Shown in pieces: positions 23,532 to 31,643 of a DNA stretch of 42,727 bases. Under the pieces are notes generated by a model that saw only the letters and a list, made by a program, of their open reading frames with translations, was not told the DNA's origin and did not search any database. The stretch comes from Bacillota bacterium (GTDB lineage Bacteria; Bacillota; Bacilli; Desulfuribacillales; Desulfuribacillaceae), in assembly GCA_023388635.1 (NCBI GenBank), contig JAEWFW010000023.1:1-42727 (forward strand), read 5' to 3'. A program made the position numbers and the translations under genes. Every line of letters starts with the position of its first letter. Position 1 is the stretch's first letter.

Positions 23532-24482
23532 ATGGCTGAAATCTATCTTGCAGGCGGTTGTTTCTGGGGATTAGAAAAATATATTGCGCTGATTCAAGGT
23601 GTACAATCGACAGAAGTTGGCTATGCTAACGGGAAAACTGAGCGTCCGACATACGAAGATGTATGCTACCGCAATACGGGACACGCTGAGACAGTACGTG
23701 TTAACTATGACCCCGAACTGCTACCTTTGGCATTTTTGTTAGAAATGTATTACGAAGCGATTAATCCCGTTACGCTCAATCGTCAAGGCGGGGATACTGG
23801 TGTCCAATACCGCACGGGAATTTATTATACAGACGAGCAGGACTTGCCTGTAATTGAAGCATCAATAGCCAAACTGCAAACTCGCTATGATAAGACAATA
23901 CGCATTGAAATAAAACCCTTGGAGCAATATTATCCAGCCGAAACGTACCACCAGAAATATCTCGATAAAAATCCCGGTGGATATTGCCATATTGGCAAAA
24001 AAGAGTTTGAAAAAGCTGCCGGCGCAGTCGTTGATCCAACAGCCTATGCGAAAACAGAACCAGAACAGTTGCGACAATCTTTAACACCAACACAGTACGA
24101 TGTCACCCAACATGATGCCACAGAACCGCCATTTCAAAACGAATATTGGGAGACATTCCAACCGGGCATCTACGTCGATATTACGAGTGGGGAACCGTTA
24201 TTCGTCTCTACAGACAAGTTCGAATCCGGCTGTGGTTGGCCGAGTTTCTCTAAACCGATTGATCCGAACGTGATTCACGAACGACATGATGGTTCGTACG
24301 GAATGTCACGTACCGAAGTACGAAGCCGCATCGGCAATGCCCACCTCGGTCATGTATTTGAAGACGGACCCAAAGAATCCGGTGGTCTGCGCTATTGTAT
24401 TAACAGTGCGTCATTGCGCTTTATCCCTAAAGAAAATATGGATGCGGAAGGATACGGTTATTTGCTGGCTTTAGTAAAATAA
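23532..24482 (+). CDS. msrAB: Bifunctional methionine sulfoxide reductase MsrA-MsrB
   Basis: This 316-residue fusion repairs oxidised methionine in both stereoforms. MsrA (about 1-155) has the catalytic GGCFWGLEKY, GYANG, GHAETV and a C-terminal GGYCHI cysteine for recycling. MsrB (about 180-310) has SGCGWPSF, HLGHVFEDGP and the catalytic RYCINSASLRF. The two CxxC zinc pairs of many MsrB proteins are absent, so this is the zinc-free type. No signal peptide is visible, so it is cytosolic. AAAGGAGGG precedes the ATG strongly. It ends at a terminator embedded in the convergent EAL gene. Confidence 0.95.
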   Translation: MAEIYLAGGCFWGLEKYIALIQGVQSTEVGYANGKTERPTYEDVCYRNTGHAETVRVNYDPELLPLAFLLEMYYEAINPVTLNRQGGDTGVQYRTGIYYTDEQDLPVIEASIAKLQTRYDKTIRIEIKPLEQYYPAETYHQKYLDKNPGGYCHIGKKEFEKAAGAVVDPTAYAKTEPEQLRQSLTPTQYDVTQHDATEPPFQNEYWETFQPGIYVDITSGEPLFVSTDKFESGCGWPSFSKPIDPNVIHERHDGSYGMSRTEVRSRIGNAHLGHVFEDGPKESGGLRYCINSASLRFIPKENMDAEGYGYLLALVK

Positions 24483-24493
24483 GCTACGATGTA

Positions 24494-24577
24494 TCGCCAA
24501 AGATACTGCATAGTGTCAGAGATGCTGCACAGTGTCAGAGATACTACTATCGCCAGAGATATTGCATATTTCCAAAG
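24494..24577. repeat. Degenerate tandem repeats (17-20 bp, about 4.5 copies)
   Basis: Units begin at 24494, 24514, 24533, 24550 and 24570 (partial) and share the core CAGAGATAYTGCA, the first two being TCGCCAAAGATACTGCATAG and TGTCAGAGATGCTGCACAG. They lie just past the msrAB stop and encode the last 20 or so residues and the stop of the convergent EIIC-EAL protein. Spacing is too short and variation too great for CRISPR. Confidence 0.7.
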
Positions 24578-26738
24578 GGTGCTGCGACAAACAGCTACCC
24601 TTATTTTTTTTCAATATGTACTCGATTGCCTGTTCATAAGGCAGCGGTTTACTGTAGAGATACCCTTGATATAAGTCACATCCTAATTCGTGCAGCAGAT
24701 GACGCTGATCCGTCGATTCTACATATTCAGCAATCACCGAATAATGTAAAGAGTTCCCCAAGGAAACAATCGAGGAAATGATATTGCGGCAATTTTGATT
24801 CGATACAACTTCTCTGACCAATGAGCCATCGAGCTTGATCGTATCAAACTGATATTCCTTGAGATACATCAAAGAGCTGTGACCCATACCGAAATCATCC
24901 ATTGCCAATTTCACCCCCAATTCCTTCAAAGCGAGAATCCGGCTGGAGATTCGCTCACTATTTCCGAGTGCCATTTGTTCCGTAATTTCAATTTCTAAAT
25001 TCTGCGGATGTACTTGATATTTATTGATTATCGCTTTCACGTTATCGATAAACATATCATTTTCAATTTGAGCAGCCGATATATTTACAGCAACTGTAAG
25101 ATGCGCAAGTCCATGGTCATCCATTTTCTTCAAATCTCTGCATGCCGTATCTAAAATCCAATACCCCAGTTCATCTAACATCTGTGCTTCTTCCGCCAAT
25201 GAAATCACCAGCGGTGGATACATATATCCGTAACTTCCGTATTCCCATCTGAGTAAGGCTTCTAATCCGCACACTTCTCCACGGAAATTTACCTGCGGCT
25301 GATAAAAAAGGCTCAGATTCCCCTTTTGCAAGTCCTCTTTTAAATTGACAACGAGAAATCTCGCAACATTCCCAACACTGTCATACCGATTTAACATCGT
25401 ATACGTGACGCCGCGCTCCTCACCCTGCTGAAACAGAGAAGCTACTTTATTTAGGTTGTTTTTCATATGCATATTGGAGACATTTTCAGCCAATTTAATA
25501 AACGGCAAATAGCACAACATCGCCACTATCAAATTAACCAATTGCAAAATACTGCCTTTGATTGACCCGGTCGCCACATATCCGCTCAAAAAAATGGGAG
25601 TTGTCCATTCTACCGCCTGGTTCGTATAAGGAACAAATCCCGATATAATTGCAAAATAAGAAATTGTCGTTAAAATCACCGGAACCAAAAGAAACGGCAA
25701 AAGAAGAGAAAAGTTAAACACAATCGGAATTCCAAAAACAAGCAGCTCGTTAATATTAAAGATTACTGGTAAAAAAGACATTTTTGCCAATCGCCGCTGA
25801 TTCTCATATTTACCGAAAACTAAAATCGCAAGCATCAATGCAAGCGTCGTGCCGCATCCTCCCATTAAAGTAAATGCGTTAAAAAATGGCTTTGTAAATA
25901 CCTCTGTCGGCAATTGACCTTGCAGAAGAGCCAACTGATTGCTCTCCAATGCCGGAATCAATATACTCTGTGTCACTGGTTCAAGCACATTGCTCCCATG
26001 GATTCCGAAGAACCAAAAAATATGGACAAACAGAATAAACAGAAAAGCAATACCTTCTGGAGACTCCACAGTGGAAAATACATAAACCACAATATCGGAA
26101 AAGAATATATGGATGTTGCTTATTTCCAAAAATGAGTGCAGCAGTTGATTGATACTAGCAAAAATAATAATCGTCAAACTCCCGGGAAAAATTGAAGTTA
26201 AAGCATAGTTAAACGAAGCACTCGCGCCATCCGTGAATGCCCTCATCTGAAACAAATTCATTGAACTCAACTTTAGAAACAACATAGACGACGTAATCGC
26301 AACAAGCATCGCGACAAAAATTCCGTTGACCCCAAATGAAGTCATCGAAAAACTATCCTTGCTAATACCCGTAATCGCAATAAACGATCCCAGGGCAATC
26401 AATGCAACAATTAAGGGATTTACCGCATATCCCCTTCGTTCTCTTGCTTCCACAACATAAGCATAGCTAATACTGATGACCATAACAAGTGATAAAATAT
26501 TAGAAGTGCCATCGCGTATGTATATTAGGATGTTCTTCCACTGACTCCCAAACATCTCGACCATCAACGCTTGATATGCCGGAATCGGTAGACTCATAAT
26601 TAATAGAGCAAACGATCCTATTAAAATTAAGGGAATAATAGATATAAATCCTTTGCGTAATGATACGAGAATCAAGCTATTACTAATTTTTTTATCAAAT
26701 GCAGAATACCGATTAATGATTTTCGTAACATACTTCAT
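24516..26738 (-). CDS. PTS EIIC-type membrane domain fused to EAL phosphodiesterase
   Basis: This 740-residue protein has an N-terminal region of about 430 residues matching the lactose/cellobiose-family PTS IIC permease, with about ten helices, the family segment FWFFGIHGSNVLEPV and MGGCGTTLALMLAI. A linker (430-475) leads to an EAL domain (about 478-715): GLEALLRWEY, NISAAQIEND, EITEQMALGN, LAMDDFGMGHSS and YQGYLYSKPL, so the metal-binding residues are present. Loop 'AEYVE' replaces the common AEGVE. It probably degrades cyclic-di-GMP in response to a sugar or PTS state sensed by the IIC part. The last 20 or so residues come from a tandem repeat and are not family sequence. It follows tag by 28 bases. 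Confidence 0.88.
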   Translation of the reverse strand: MKYVTKIINRYSAFDKKISNSLILVSLRKGFISIIPLILIGSFALLIMSLPIPAYQALMVEMFGSQWKNILIYIRDGTSNILSLVMVISISYAYVVEARERRGYAVNPLIVALIALGSFIAITGISKDSFSMTSFGVNGIFVAMLVAITSSMLFLKLSSMNLFQMRAFTDGASASFNYALTSIFPGSLTIIIFASINQLLHSFLEISNIHIFFSDIVVYVFSTVESPEGIAFLFILFVHIFWFFGIHGSNVLEPVTQSILIPALESNQLALLQGQLPTEVFTKPFFNAFTLMGGCGTTLALMLAILVFGKYENQRRLAKMSFLPVIFNINELLVFGIPIVFNFSLLLPFLLVPVILTTISYFAIISGFVPYTNQAVEWTTPIFLSGYVATGSIKGSILQLVNLIVAMLCYLPFIKLAENVSNMHMKNNLNKVASLFQQGEERGVTYTMLNRYDSVGNVARFLVVNLKEDLQKGNLSLFYQPQVNFRGEVCGLEALLRWEYGSYGYMYPPLVISLAEEAQMLDELGYWILDTACRDLKKMDDHGLAHLTVAVNISAAQIENDMFIDNVKAIINKYQVHPQNLEIEITEQMALGNSERISSRILALKELGVKLAMDDFGMGHSSLMYLKEYQFDTIKLDGSLVREVVSNQNCRNIISSIVSLGNSLHYSVIAEYVESTDQRHLLHELGCDLYQGYLYSKPLPYEQAIEYILKKNKGSCLSQHPLEICNISGDSSISDTVQHL
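24575..24611 (+). terminator. msrAB terminator lying inside the convergent EAL gene
   Basis: AAGGGTGCTG (24575-24584) pairs with CAGCTACCCTT (24592-24602) with one bulged base, followed by eight T residues. It lies about 95 bases after the msrAB stop, within the C-terminal codons of the opposing EIIC-EAL gene. Confidence 0.75.
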
Positions 26739-26766
26739 CGCCTCTATCGCTCCCGCCCTGCTAGCT

Positions 26767-27351
26767 TTATTGACGGCTTCCAGAATAAAGAAAACAAGCC
26801 GTTAAATGATCGTTCACCATTCCGATTGATTGCATAAACGCATATATTGTCGTTGAACCGACAAATTTGAAGCCGATTTTCTTAAGATCTTTACTGATCT
26901 GATCCGATAAAGCTGTTTTTGCAGGTACTTGCGATATTTCACTCCAACAATTTATGATCGGTTGATAATCAACATACCTCCATAAAAATTCATTCAAAGT
27001 GCCGTATTGCGCTGTTAATGCAAAATAAGCACGCGCATTGGCGACGACAGCATTAATTTTCGCTCTGTTTCTAATAATTCCCTGATCCGACATCAAGGCA
27101 TCTATTTTTTCCTGATTATACATAACTAGGATTGCCGGATCAAAATTATCAAACGCCTTTCTCAACGTCTCTCTCTTCGCTAAAATGGTAGACCAGCTAA
27201 GTCCCGCTTGCTTCCCTTCCAGTATCAGCATCTCAAACAATTTCGCATCATCGTGAACGGGTCTTCCCCACTCGTTGTCATGATAACTCTGCTCTAATGA
27301 ACTTCGATTTGCCCAATCACATCTTACAAGGTTCTTCCCTATCTCCGGCAT
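26767..27351 (-). CDS. tag: DNA-3-methyladenine glycosylase I
   Basis: This protein of about 194 residues of the Tag family removes 3-methyladenine from DNA in base-excision repair. The zinc-snap residues are visible: Cys and His in CDWANRSSLEQSYHDNEWG and His/Cys in NDHLTACF. The family motifs FEMLILEGKQAGLSW and GFKFVGSTTIYAFMQSIG are intact. The start is placed at the ATG at 27351, since homologous sequence begins a few residues later; a longer open frame begins 26 codons upstream but contains a TATAAT-like promoter sequence. It is first in an operon with the EIIC-EAL gene, and no functional link between the two is obvious. Confidence 0.92.
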   Translation of the reverse strand: MPEIGKNLVRCDWANRSSLEQSYHDNEWGRPVHDDAKLFEMLILEGKQAGLSWSTILAKRETLRKAFDNFDPAILVMYNQEKIDALMSDQGIIRNRAKINAVVANARAYFALTAQYGTLNEFLWRYVDYQPIINCWSEISQVPAKTALSDQISKDLKKIGFKFVGSTTIYAFMQSIGMVNDHLTACFLYSGSRQ

Positions 27352-27461
27352 AAAAATCACACCCGTCTCTATCAGATATCTGCTATTATATAATGTATCA
27401 GTTACTGCAAAATCTGGCAATATAGGCACAAAACAAAACTCGCAAAGGCAGGATTTCTCTT

Positions 27462-28229
27462 ATGAAAACGTCAAAAGCTACGATGATTTTATTATCAATA
27501 TTTACTTTGATCATCTTCATTATGATTGCAAATACATATCAACCTCATAATATACAAGTAACTATGAGCAATGAAGATAGCGAAACTCCAGAGTTCCCAA
27601 AAGCGACGAAACTGCCATTACAATTCTATACCGAGACGCTTACGAACACCCCCTTAACCCTGCAAAATGAAGAAAAGGATTTGACTATTCTGGCTACCTT
27701 CGACATAGGAGACATCTCACAGACATTTTTCACAGACGATGAGGATCAGGAATTTCTAACCCATAGCTATATAACGATTAACCAGACAAAATATCATCTG
27801 GGGCATACCTTGGAACGCTATGATCCATCATCCGATATCACCTTGCAACTTTCTCCCATTACCCTTGACGATACGTTGGAAATCTATCAATGGAAAGAAA
27901 TCGTCGGAGCCAACTATATCAGAACTATGTTCTTGACGATTGACGGCGAAGTTCCGGTGGTAATCGCCGAAATTGCTGGTTGGGCATTTCATGAGGATAT
28001 TGATAACAACGGCAATTTAGAAACCGTCGCAACGGTGGGGACAGTTCCCGACACTACGATATACATCTGGGACTTTGATGAAAAACAGCTGCTAGCTGCC
28101 AATGTTAATGAAAGCACCCAGACCGAAGCTGTCACTTTTGATGCGGAGAGACATATCTTTACCCTTTATAATAAAGGTACACAATCTACCTACAAATACG
28201 AAAATGGCTTGCTGCATCCCGTACAGTAA
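27462..28229 (+). CDS. Membrane-anchored hypothetical protein
   Basis: This 255-residue protein has an N-terminal anchor or signal segment (about 7-25) and an extracytoplasmic beta-rich domain. A DNNGNLE motif at about residue 185 resembles an Asp/Asn-rich calcium-binding loop followed by TVATVG, as in FG-GAP/VCBS-type proteins. I do not recognise a specific family. It is divergent from tag, is a single gene and ends in a hairpin that overlaps its own stop codon. GGCAGGA lies upstream of the ATG. Confidence 0.6.
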   Translation: MKTSKATMILLSIFTLIIFIMIANTYQPHNIQVTMSNEDSETPEFPKATKLPLQFYTETLTNTPLTLQNEEKDLTILATFDIGDISQTFFTDDEDQEFLTHSYITINQTKYHLGHTLERYDPSSDITLQLSPITLDDTLEIYQWKEIVGANYIRTMFLTIDGEVPVVIAEIAGWAFHEDIDNNGNLETVATVGTVPDTTIYIWDFDEKQLLAANVNESTQTEAVTFDAERHIFTLYNKGTQSTYKYENGLLHPVQ

Positions 28230-28238
28230 GCCATTTTA
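28202..28238 (+). terminator. Terminator overlapping a stop codon
   Basis: AAAATGGCTT (28202-28211) pairs perfectly with AAGCCATTTT (28229-28238), a ten-base-pair stem with a 17-base loop. The TAA at 28227-28229 lies at the base of the loop. The stem itself supplies the closing T-run, so termination may be moderate. Confidence 0.55.
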
Positions 28239-28245
28239 TCCGATT

Positions 28246-28340
28246 GAAAGTTATTACATTTTTGGTTTTCCCTATGGAGACGATACGACTTCGAGTTTTC
28301 CAATGAAAGTCACTATGCCTTCGGATTCCCTTTTATGATA
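28246..28340. repeat. Three degenerate units of about 30 bp at a gene 3' end
   Basis: Read on the minus strand, three successive units of about 29-31 bp begin with GGGAATCCGAAGGC, GGAAAACTCGAAGT and GGGAAAACCAAAAA. The first and third are followed by TAGTGACTTTCA and TAATAACTTTCA. The first unit encodes GNPKA and the stop of the HAAS-domain protein; the third would encode GKPKM and a stop. The extra copies lie in the convergent intergenic space. Confidence 0.6.
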
Positions 28341-29380
28341 TAGTATGCACCGCTGAACATCCCGAACAAAATCGCAGTGATCGGGAATACAATCCAGTTT
28401 ATGTGCCACTGGTGATATACAAGCCCCGTCACCAAAAAGATACACACCGCCAGCGGCCATACAACGGCAGCCACTGCACTGACAACCTTATCCTCACTCT
28501 TTTCTTTATTTTCTAATGAATACCCATCCCGTTGCAGCAACATCGCCATACTATCTTTGATTGCCGCAAAGTAAATGAATATATAGACTGCTACCGCCAC
28601 CAATGCAAGCAGAACCACAACGCCATACGTACGCAAATTTTGCTCCACAAGCGAAGTGGCAATCACAGAAATCGGCGCCAAAATACATAGAGACACTCCA
28701 ATGATCACGGACTTTACATATGTTTGAGCAAACGCATCATATCGTGCTTGTATCTCTGCTTGCACATACTCCGGCAACTCAAACGGCTTATACAAATATT
28801 CATAGACTTCCATTTTAGCACTCGTGTAAATAAACATGCCCACCGCCGGTATAATCAACAAAATCATTGCCGTTATCCCGACGAAATTCCCGACATATTC
28901 TGATATACCGCCAATCAGTCCATCGGCAACCAGCGTTCTCAATAAAATCAGCATAGCGACAGCGCTAATACAGAGGGTAACACCCTTGGCTATCATCGCT
29001 CCGGATTTCTTCTTCTCTTCCATAAAAGCATATGCTTCTTCTTCCGTCACCCGGCGCAATGGTGTCGTTTTCTGCACCAGATGATCCGTCGTATTCCCGA
29101 CCAAATTATTCGCCATATTCACTGTCGTATTTCCTACAACATTCTGCGATACAAGAGAGCTTGCCGTTTTAGTGATTTCTAATTCATCCATAAGCTCATC
29201 GATATTGCCGAATTCCGATATGACGATGCCAATCGCCTCATTCTCAGACTTGCCTTCTCGTTTTAACTCATGATATTTTTCTTCCATATTGAGCAACAAA
29301 TTTTCTTTTAATGCTCTCAACTGCTCTGTATCGGGCATTCTGGCGAACATCACATCAAGATAATTCTTAATTGTCTCCAT
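28313..29380 (-). CDS. HAAS-type (permease prefix) domain membrane protein
   Basis: This is a 355-residue protein. The N-terminal helical domain (about 1-70; LRALKENLLLNMEEKYHELK and the 'GNIDELMDELE' helix) is of the HAAS/permease-prefix type that accompanies PadR regulators. After a polar linker come about seven hydrophobic segments (about 130-355) in three pairs and a final hairpin. In PadR-HAAS pairs the membrane protein is thought to control the PadR partner. An AAGGAG site lies upstream of the ATG and the padR gene ends 29 bases before it. Its stop codon lies in a tandem repeat. Confidence 0.78.
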   Translation of the reverse strand: METIKNYLDVMFARMPDTEQLRALKENLLLNMEEKYHELKREGKSENEAIGIVISEFGNIDELMDELEITKTASSLVSQNVVGNTTVNMANNLVGNTTDHLVQKTTPLRRVTEEEAYAFMEEKKKSGAMIAKGVTLCISAVAMLILLRTLVADGLIGGISEYVGNFVGITAMILLIIPAVGMFIYTSAKMEVYEYLYKPFELPEYVQAEIQARYDAFAQTYVKSVIIGVSLCILAPISVIATSLVEQNLRTYGVVVLLALVAVAVYIFIYFAAIKDSMAMLLQRDGYSLENKEKSEDKVVSAVAAVVWPLAVCIFLVTGLVYHQWHINWIVFPITAILFGMFSGAYYIIKGNPKA

Positions 29381-29409
29381 TTACAATCACTCCTTAAAAT
29401 CGAAGTTAG

Positions 29410-29736
29410 TCATCGGATAAATCGATTGATTACATCCTTCGTCAAATTCCATTCTTCGCATTTCTCGTGGTAATACGCCCTTCCGGCAGGTGTAATCCTG
29501 TAATATGTGCGTCGTTTGCCAAATGTCTCTTCTCCGTAAAACGACTCAATATATCCGTTCTTCTCCAAGCGATTAAACGCCGAATAGAGTGTCGTTTCTT
29601 TGATCACATATTTCTCATCTGACATCTTACGGATGTTTTTCGATATTTCATAGCCGTAAGATGCCCCATCAAGCAACATAAAAAGAATGATCGTATCGTT
29701 GTATCCACGTATCACATCACTGCTAATCAATCCCAT
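29410..29736 (-). CDS. PadR-family transcriptional regulator
   Basis: This is a 108-residue PadR-like winged-helix protein. Helix 1 (IILFMLLDGASYGYEISKNI) is the family's characteristic 'L..LL..g..YGYEI', then the recognition helix VIKETTLYSAFNRLEKNGYI and the wing GKRRTYYRITPAGR are present. Members are usually repressors of membrane or transport genes beside them. It is first in an operon with the HAAS-domain gene and has a 13-base palindrome over its promoter, consistent with autoregulation. The start is uncertain: GTG and ATG codons adjoin an AGAAGG ribosome site. Confidence 0.87.
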   Translation of the reverse strand: MGLISSDVIRGYNDTIILFMLLDGASYGYEISKNIRKMSDEKYVIKETTLYSAFNRLEKNGYIESFYGEETFGKRRTYYRITPAGRAYYHEKCEEWNLTKDVINRFIR

Positions 29737-29829
29737 CACCTTCTCTACTGCATCTGTCTTTCCAATGTGTCGACCCTCTATTTCTCTCTGCTGTGCTCCT
29801 TATTTATCTACTCCATCTATCGTACTTCG

Positions 29830-29875
29830 CCTGTCGTAGTAATTGTAGTATAACATTTTTACTACGACAGGTAAA
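29830..29875 (-). promoter_or_regulatory. padR operon promoter inside a 13-bp palindrome
   Basis: CCTGTCGTAGTAA (29830-29842) and TTACTACGACAGG (29859-29871) form a perfect inverted repeat with a 16-base spacer. On the minus strand TTTACC (29870-29875) and TATACT (29847-29852) are a -35/-10 pair 17 bases apart, so one arm covers the promoter spacer and the other the initially transcribed bases. This is a good PadR operator candidate. Confidence 0.75.
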
Positions 29876-29940
29876 GTAGTTTGGCAAAAAAAAACATACT
29901 AACAATAAAAAAATAGCAGCACAGACTACTCTGATGACAC

Positions 29941-29968
29941 AAAAAAACTGCCCTAGTCGATAGCAGTT
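29941..29968 (-). terminator. Terminator of the toxin-antitoxin operon
   Basis: On the minus strand AACTGC (29963-29968) pairs with GCAGTT (29946-29951), and a T-run follows. It begins three bases after the toxin stop codon. Confidence 0.7.
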
Positions 29969-29971
29969 CCA

Positions 29972-30262
29972 TCATTTCATATATCGTTTTAGTGCATTAT
30001 AAAAATTCTCTCTTGTTCCAGCCATAATCACGATTATAATTGTATCTTCAACATATTCCACTGTATATGCTAATTCATAGTTTGTCTTATTATAATATAT
30101 ATCATAGCTATAAATTCCCGCCAAATCGCCTATCTTCATTGTGCCTACCGTATGATCTTGTAAAATGATATCAATTGCTTGTTTATACTCTAACCTCAAA
30201 CGTTTATCTTTAATTTTCTTTAAATATTTGGCTGCCGGTGGAAGAATCCGCAATCGTGCCAT
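29972..30262 (-). CDS. RelE/ParE-type toxin
   Basis: This 96-residue basic protein has the RelE/ParE fold pattern: an N-terminal MARLRILPPAAKYLKKIKDK helix pair, a central region IGDLAGIYSYDIYY and a C-terminal strand YTVEYVEDTIIIVIMAGTREN followed by a short helix with YMK. RelE-type toxins usually cut ribosome-bound mRNA. Three bases separate it from the upstream AbrB-type antitoxin gene, and GGAGGAA precedes its ATG. It is the second gene of a typical toxin-antitoxin operon with a terminator just after it. Confidence 0.82.
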   Translation of the reverse strand: MARLRILPPAAKYLKKIKDKRLRLEYKQAIDIILQDHTVGTMKIGDLAGIYSYDIYYNKTNYELAYTVEYVEDTIIIVIMAGTRENFYNALKRYMK

Positions 30263-30265
30263 TAC

Positions 30266-30607
30266 CTATTCCTCCGCTCCAAATACATCCTTATAAGAAA
30301 AATACTCTCCCTTTCCTTCTGCAACTTGTTCTGCTTCATTTAGCATATGTTCTACAGCCGGACGAATCTTTTTTTGAATAGCTTTGAATCGCGTAAGTAA
30401 TTCTTCTCCTTGAAATCCCTGCTTAATTAAATCTGCTAAAATCTGCTCTGCAAACTCTCCCCCAGCGTTTTCTTTTATAGGTCTAAGTATAAGCTCGTTC
30501 CCGCGGACAATGCACTCTGCTTCCCCTTCAAACCCAAGCATATCAAAATATTTTTGTGGAATTGTAATTTGCCTCTTAGAAGATATACTTATACGCTTTT
30601 TATCCAC
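30266..30607 (-). CDS. AbrB/SpoVT-type antitoxin
   Basis: This is a protein of about 113 residues. An N-terminal swapped-hairpin AbrB/SpoVT DNA-binding domain (KKRISISSKRQITIPQKYFD to ELILRPIKE) is followed by an acidic helical tail (about 55-113) expected to wrap the toxin. It likely binds its own promoter and neutralises the RelE-like toxin. The GTG at 30607 is preferred because AAAGGATG lies about seven bases upstream and homologues usually begin at this point; an ATG cluster 11-13 codons upstream, at 30640-30646, after AGGAG, is an alternative. Confidence 0.8.
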   Translation of the reverse strand: MDKKRISISSKRQITIPQKYFDMLGFEGEAECIVRGNELILRPIKENAGGEFAEQILADLIKQGFQGEELLTRFKAIQKKIRPAVEHMLNEAEQVAEGKGEYFSYKDVFGAEE

Positions 30608-30646
30608 TGTAAGACATCCTTTCGTAATTGATATCACCATCATCAT

Positions 30647-30909
30647 CTCCTAAAAAAGTATATTCATTCCACCAAGAAATATACATTCCAAATTTCCTTG
30701 TTTCCTTGCTTAAAAGATACAAAAAATTGCTTCCATTGTCAAGCTATAGAAATCACTGTAATTTTACATTAGTAAGAGGCAAGGGACCTCCCCTACCTCT
30801 ATATCGCATTTTTCACTTGATTTATTTAGAATTTCATCTGGACCGATTCCTGCTATCTTTCGATTGAGATCTTTATTATATTCATGTTTACGAAGACGTA
30901 CCTTTCTGA
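30647..30909. other. AT-rich gap between the TA pair and the carbonic anhydrase gene
   Basis: I see no gene, strong hairpin or clear promoter pair here beyond AT-rich DNA that must carry the antitoxin promoter on the minus strand. Confidence 0.4.
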
Positions 30910-31557
30910 CTAATTAGGCTGAAAAAACTTCACTTCACCTGTCTCCGTATCATACAAGCCGCCGACCACCTGAACCTCTCCTTCATCCACCAGATGTTTG
31001 ACGATTTCACTTGACAGTATCTTTTGGACGCCTTGCTCTACATTCAACACTTCACACGTAGCCGCATCGCGTTCCCCTTTGATGTTCGCCTTTATCTCAC
31101 TGATAATTGTTTGAATATAGCCAGTTCCTTCTCCTTTGATCGCCGCATCAACAGCTCCGCATCCGGTGTGCCCCAGCACAACGACAGCTTTCGCTTGCAG
31201 ATGTTCAACTCCATACTCAATACTGCCAAGCTCAAATTTACCTATGACATTCCCGGCAGTTCTCACGACAAACAGTTCTCCGATTCCACTCATAAAGATA
31301 TGCTCAGGTGGCACCCTAGAATCGGAACATGTGACAATTACCGCATAAGGCTCCTGCCCTTCGCGGGCGTTTTCCACACGTACCGCTTCTGAAATATCAC
31401 CATCATTATAGCTGGCTTCTCGGTAACGTTCATTGCCTTCTTGCAGTCTTAAAATAGCTGTCTGCGGATCGGCTATCTCGACATATTGAGCACTTTCACT
31501 GGCACACCCTGCCAGAAACATTATCACAACAACGATAACTATCAGATATCGTTTCAT
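30910..31557 (-). CDS. Beta-carbonic anhydrase, lipoprotein form
   Basis: This is a 215-residue protein. A lipoprotein signal with lipobox LAGC (Cys at about residue 18) precedes a beta-class carbonic anhydrase domain. The zinc ligands are visible: Cys and Asp in CSDSRV and His/Cys in HTGCGAVD, with the RTAGNVIG loop. It interconverts CO2 and bicarbonate. Most beta enzymes are cytosolic, so a membrane-tethered version outside the cell is less common and would act on CO2 or bicarbonate at the surface. AGGAGGGGG precedes the ATG. Confidence 0.9.
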   Translation of the reverse strand: MKRYLIVIVVVIMFLAGCASESAQYVEIADPQTAILRLQEGNERYREASYNDGDISEAVRVENAREGQEPYAVIVTCSDSRVPPEHIFMSGIGELFVVRTAGNVIGKFELGSIEYGVEHLQAKAVVVLGHTGCGAVDAAIKGEGTGYIQTIISEIKANIKGERDAATCEVLNVEQGVQKILSSEIVKHLVDEGEVQVVGGLYDTETGEVKFFQPN

Positions 31558-31643
31558 CCAAGTCCCCCTCCTGCTACTATATATTTACGCTCTTAATTCT
31601 ATTTATATTAAAGTAGCATTAAGAAATGAGGACATAGAGTGTT

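Noticed and set aside
24494..24577. CRISPR-like repeat array
   Set aside because: Units of 17-20 bp abut without spacers and are degenerate; no cas genes are present.
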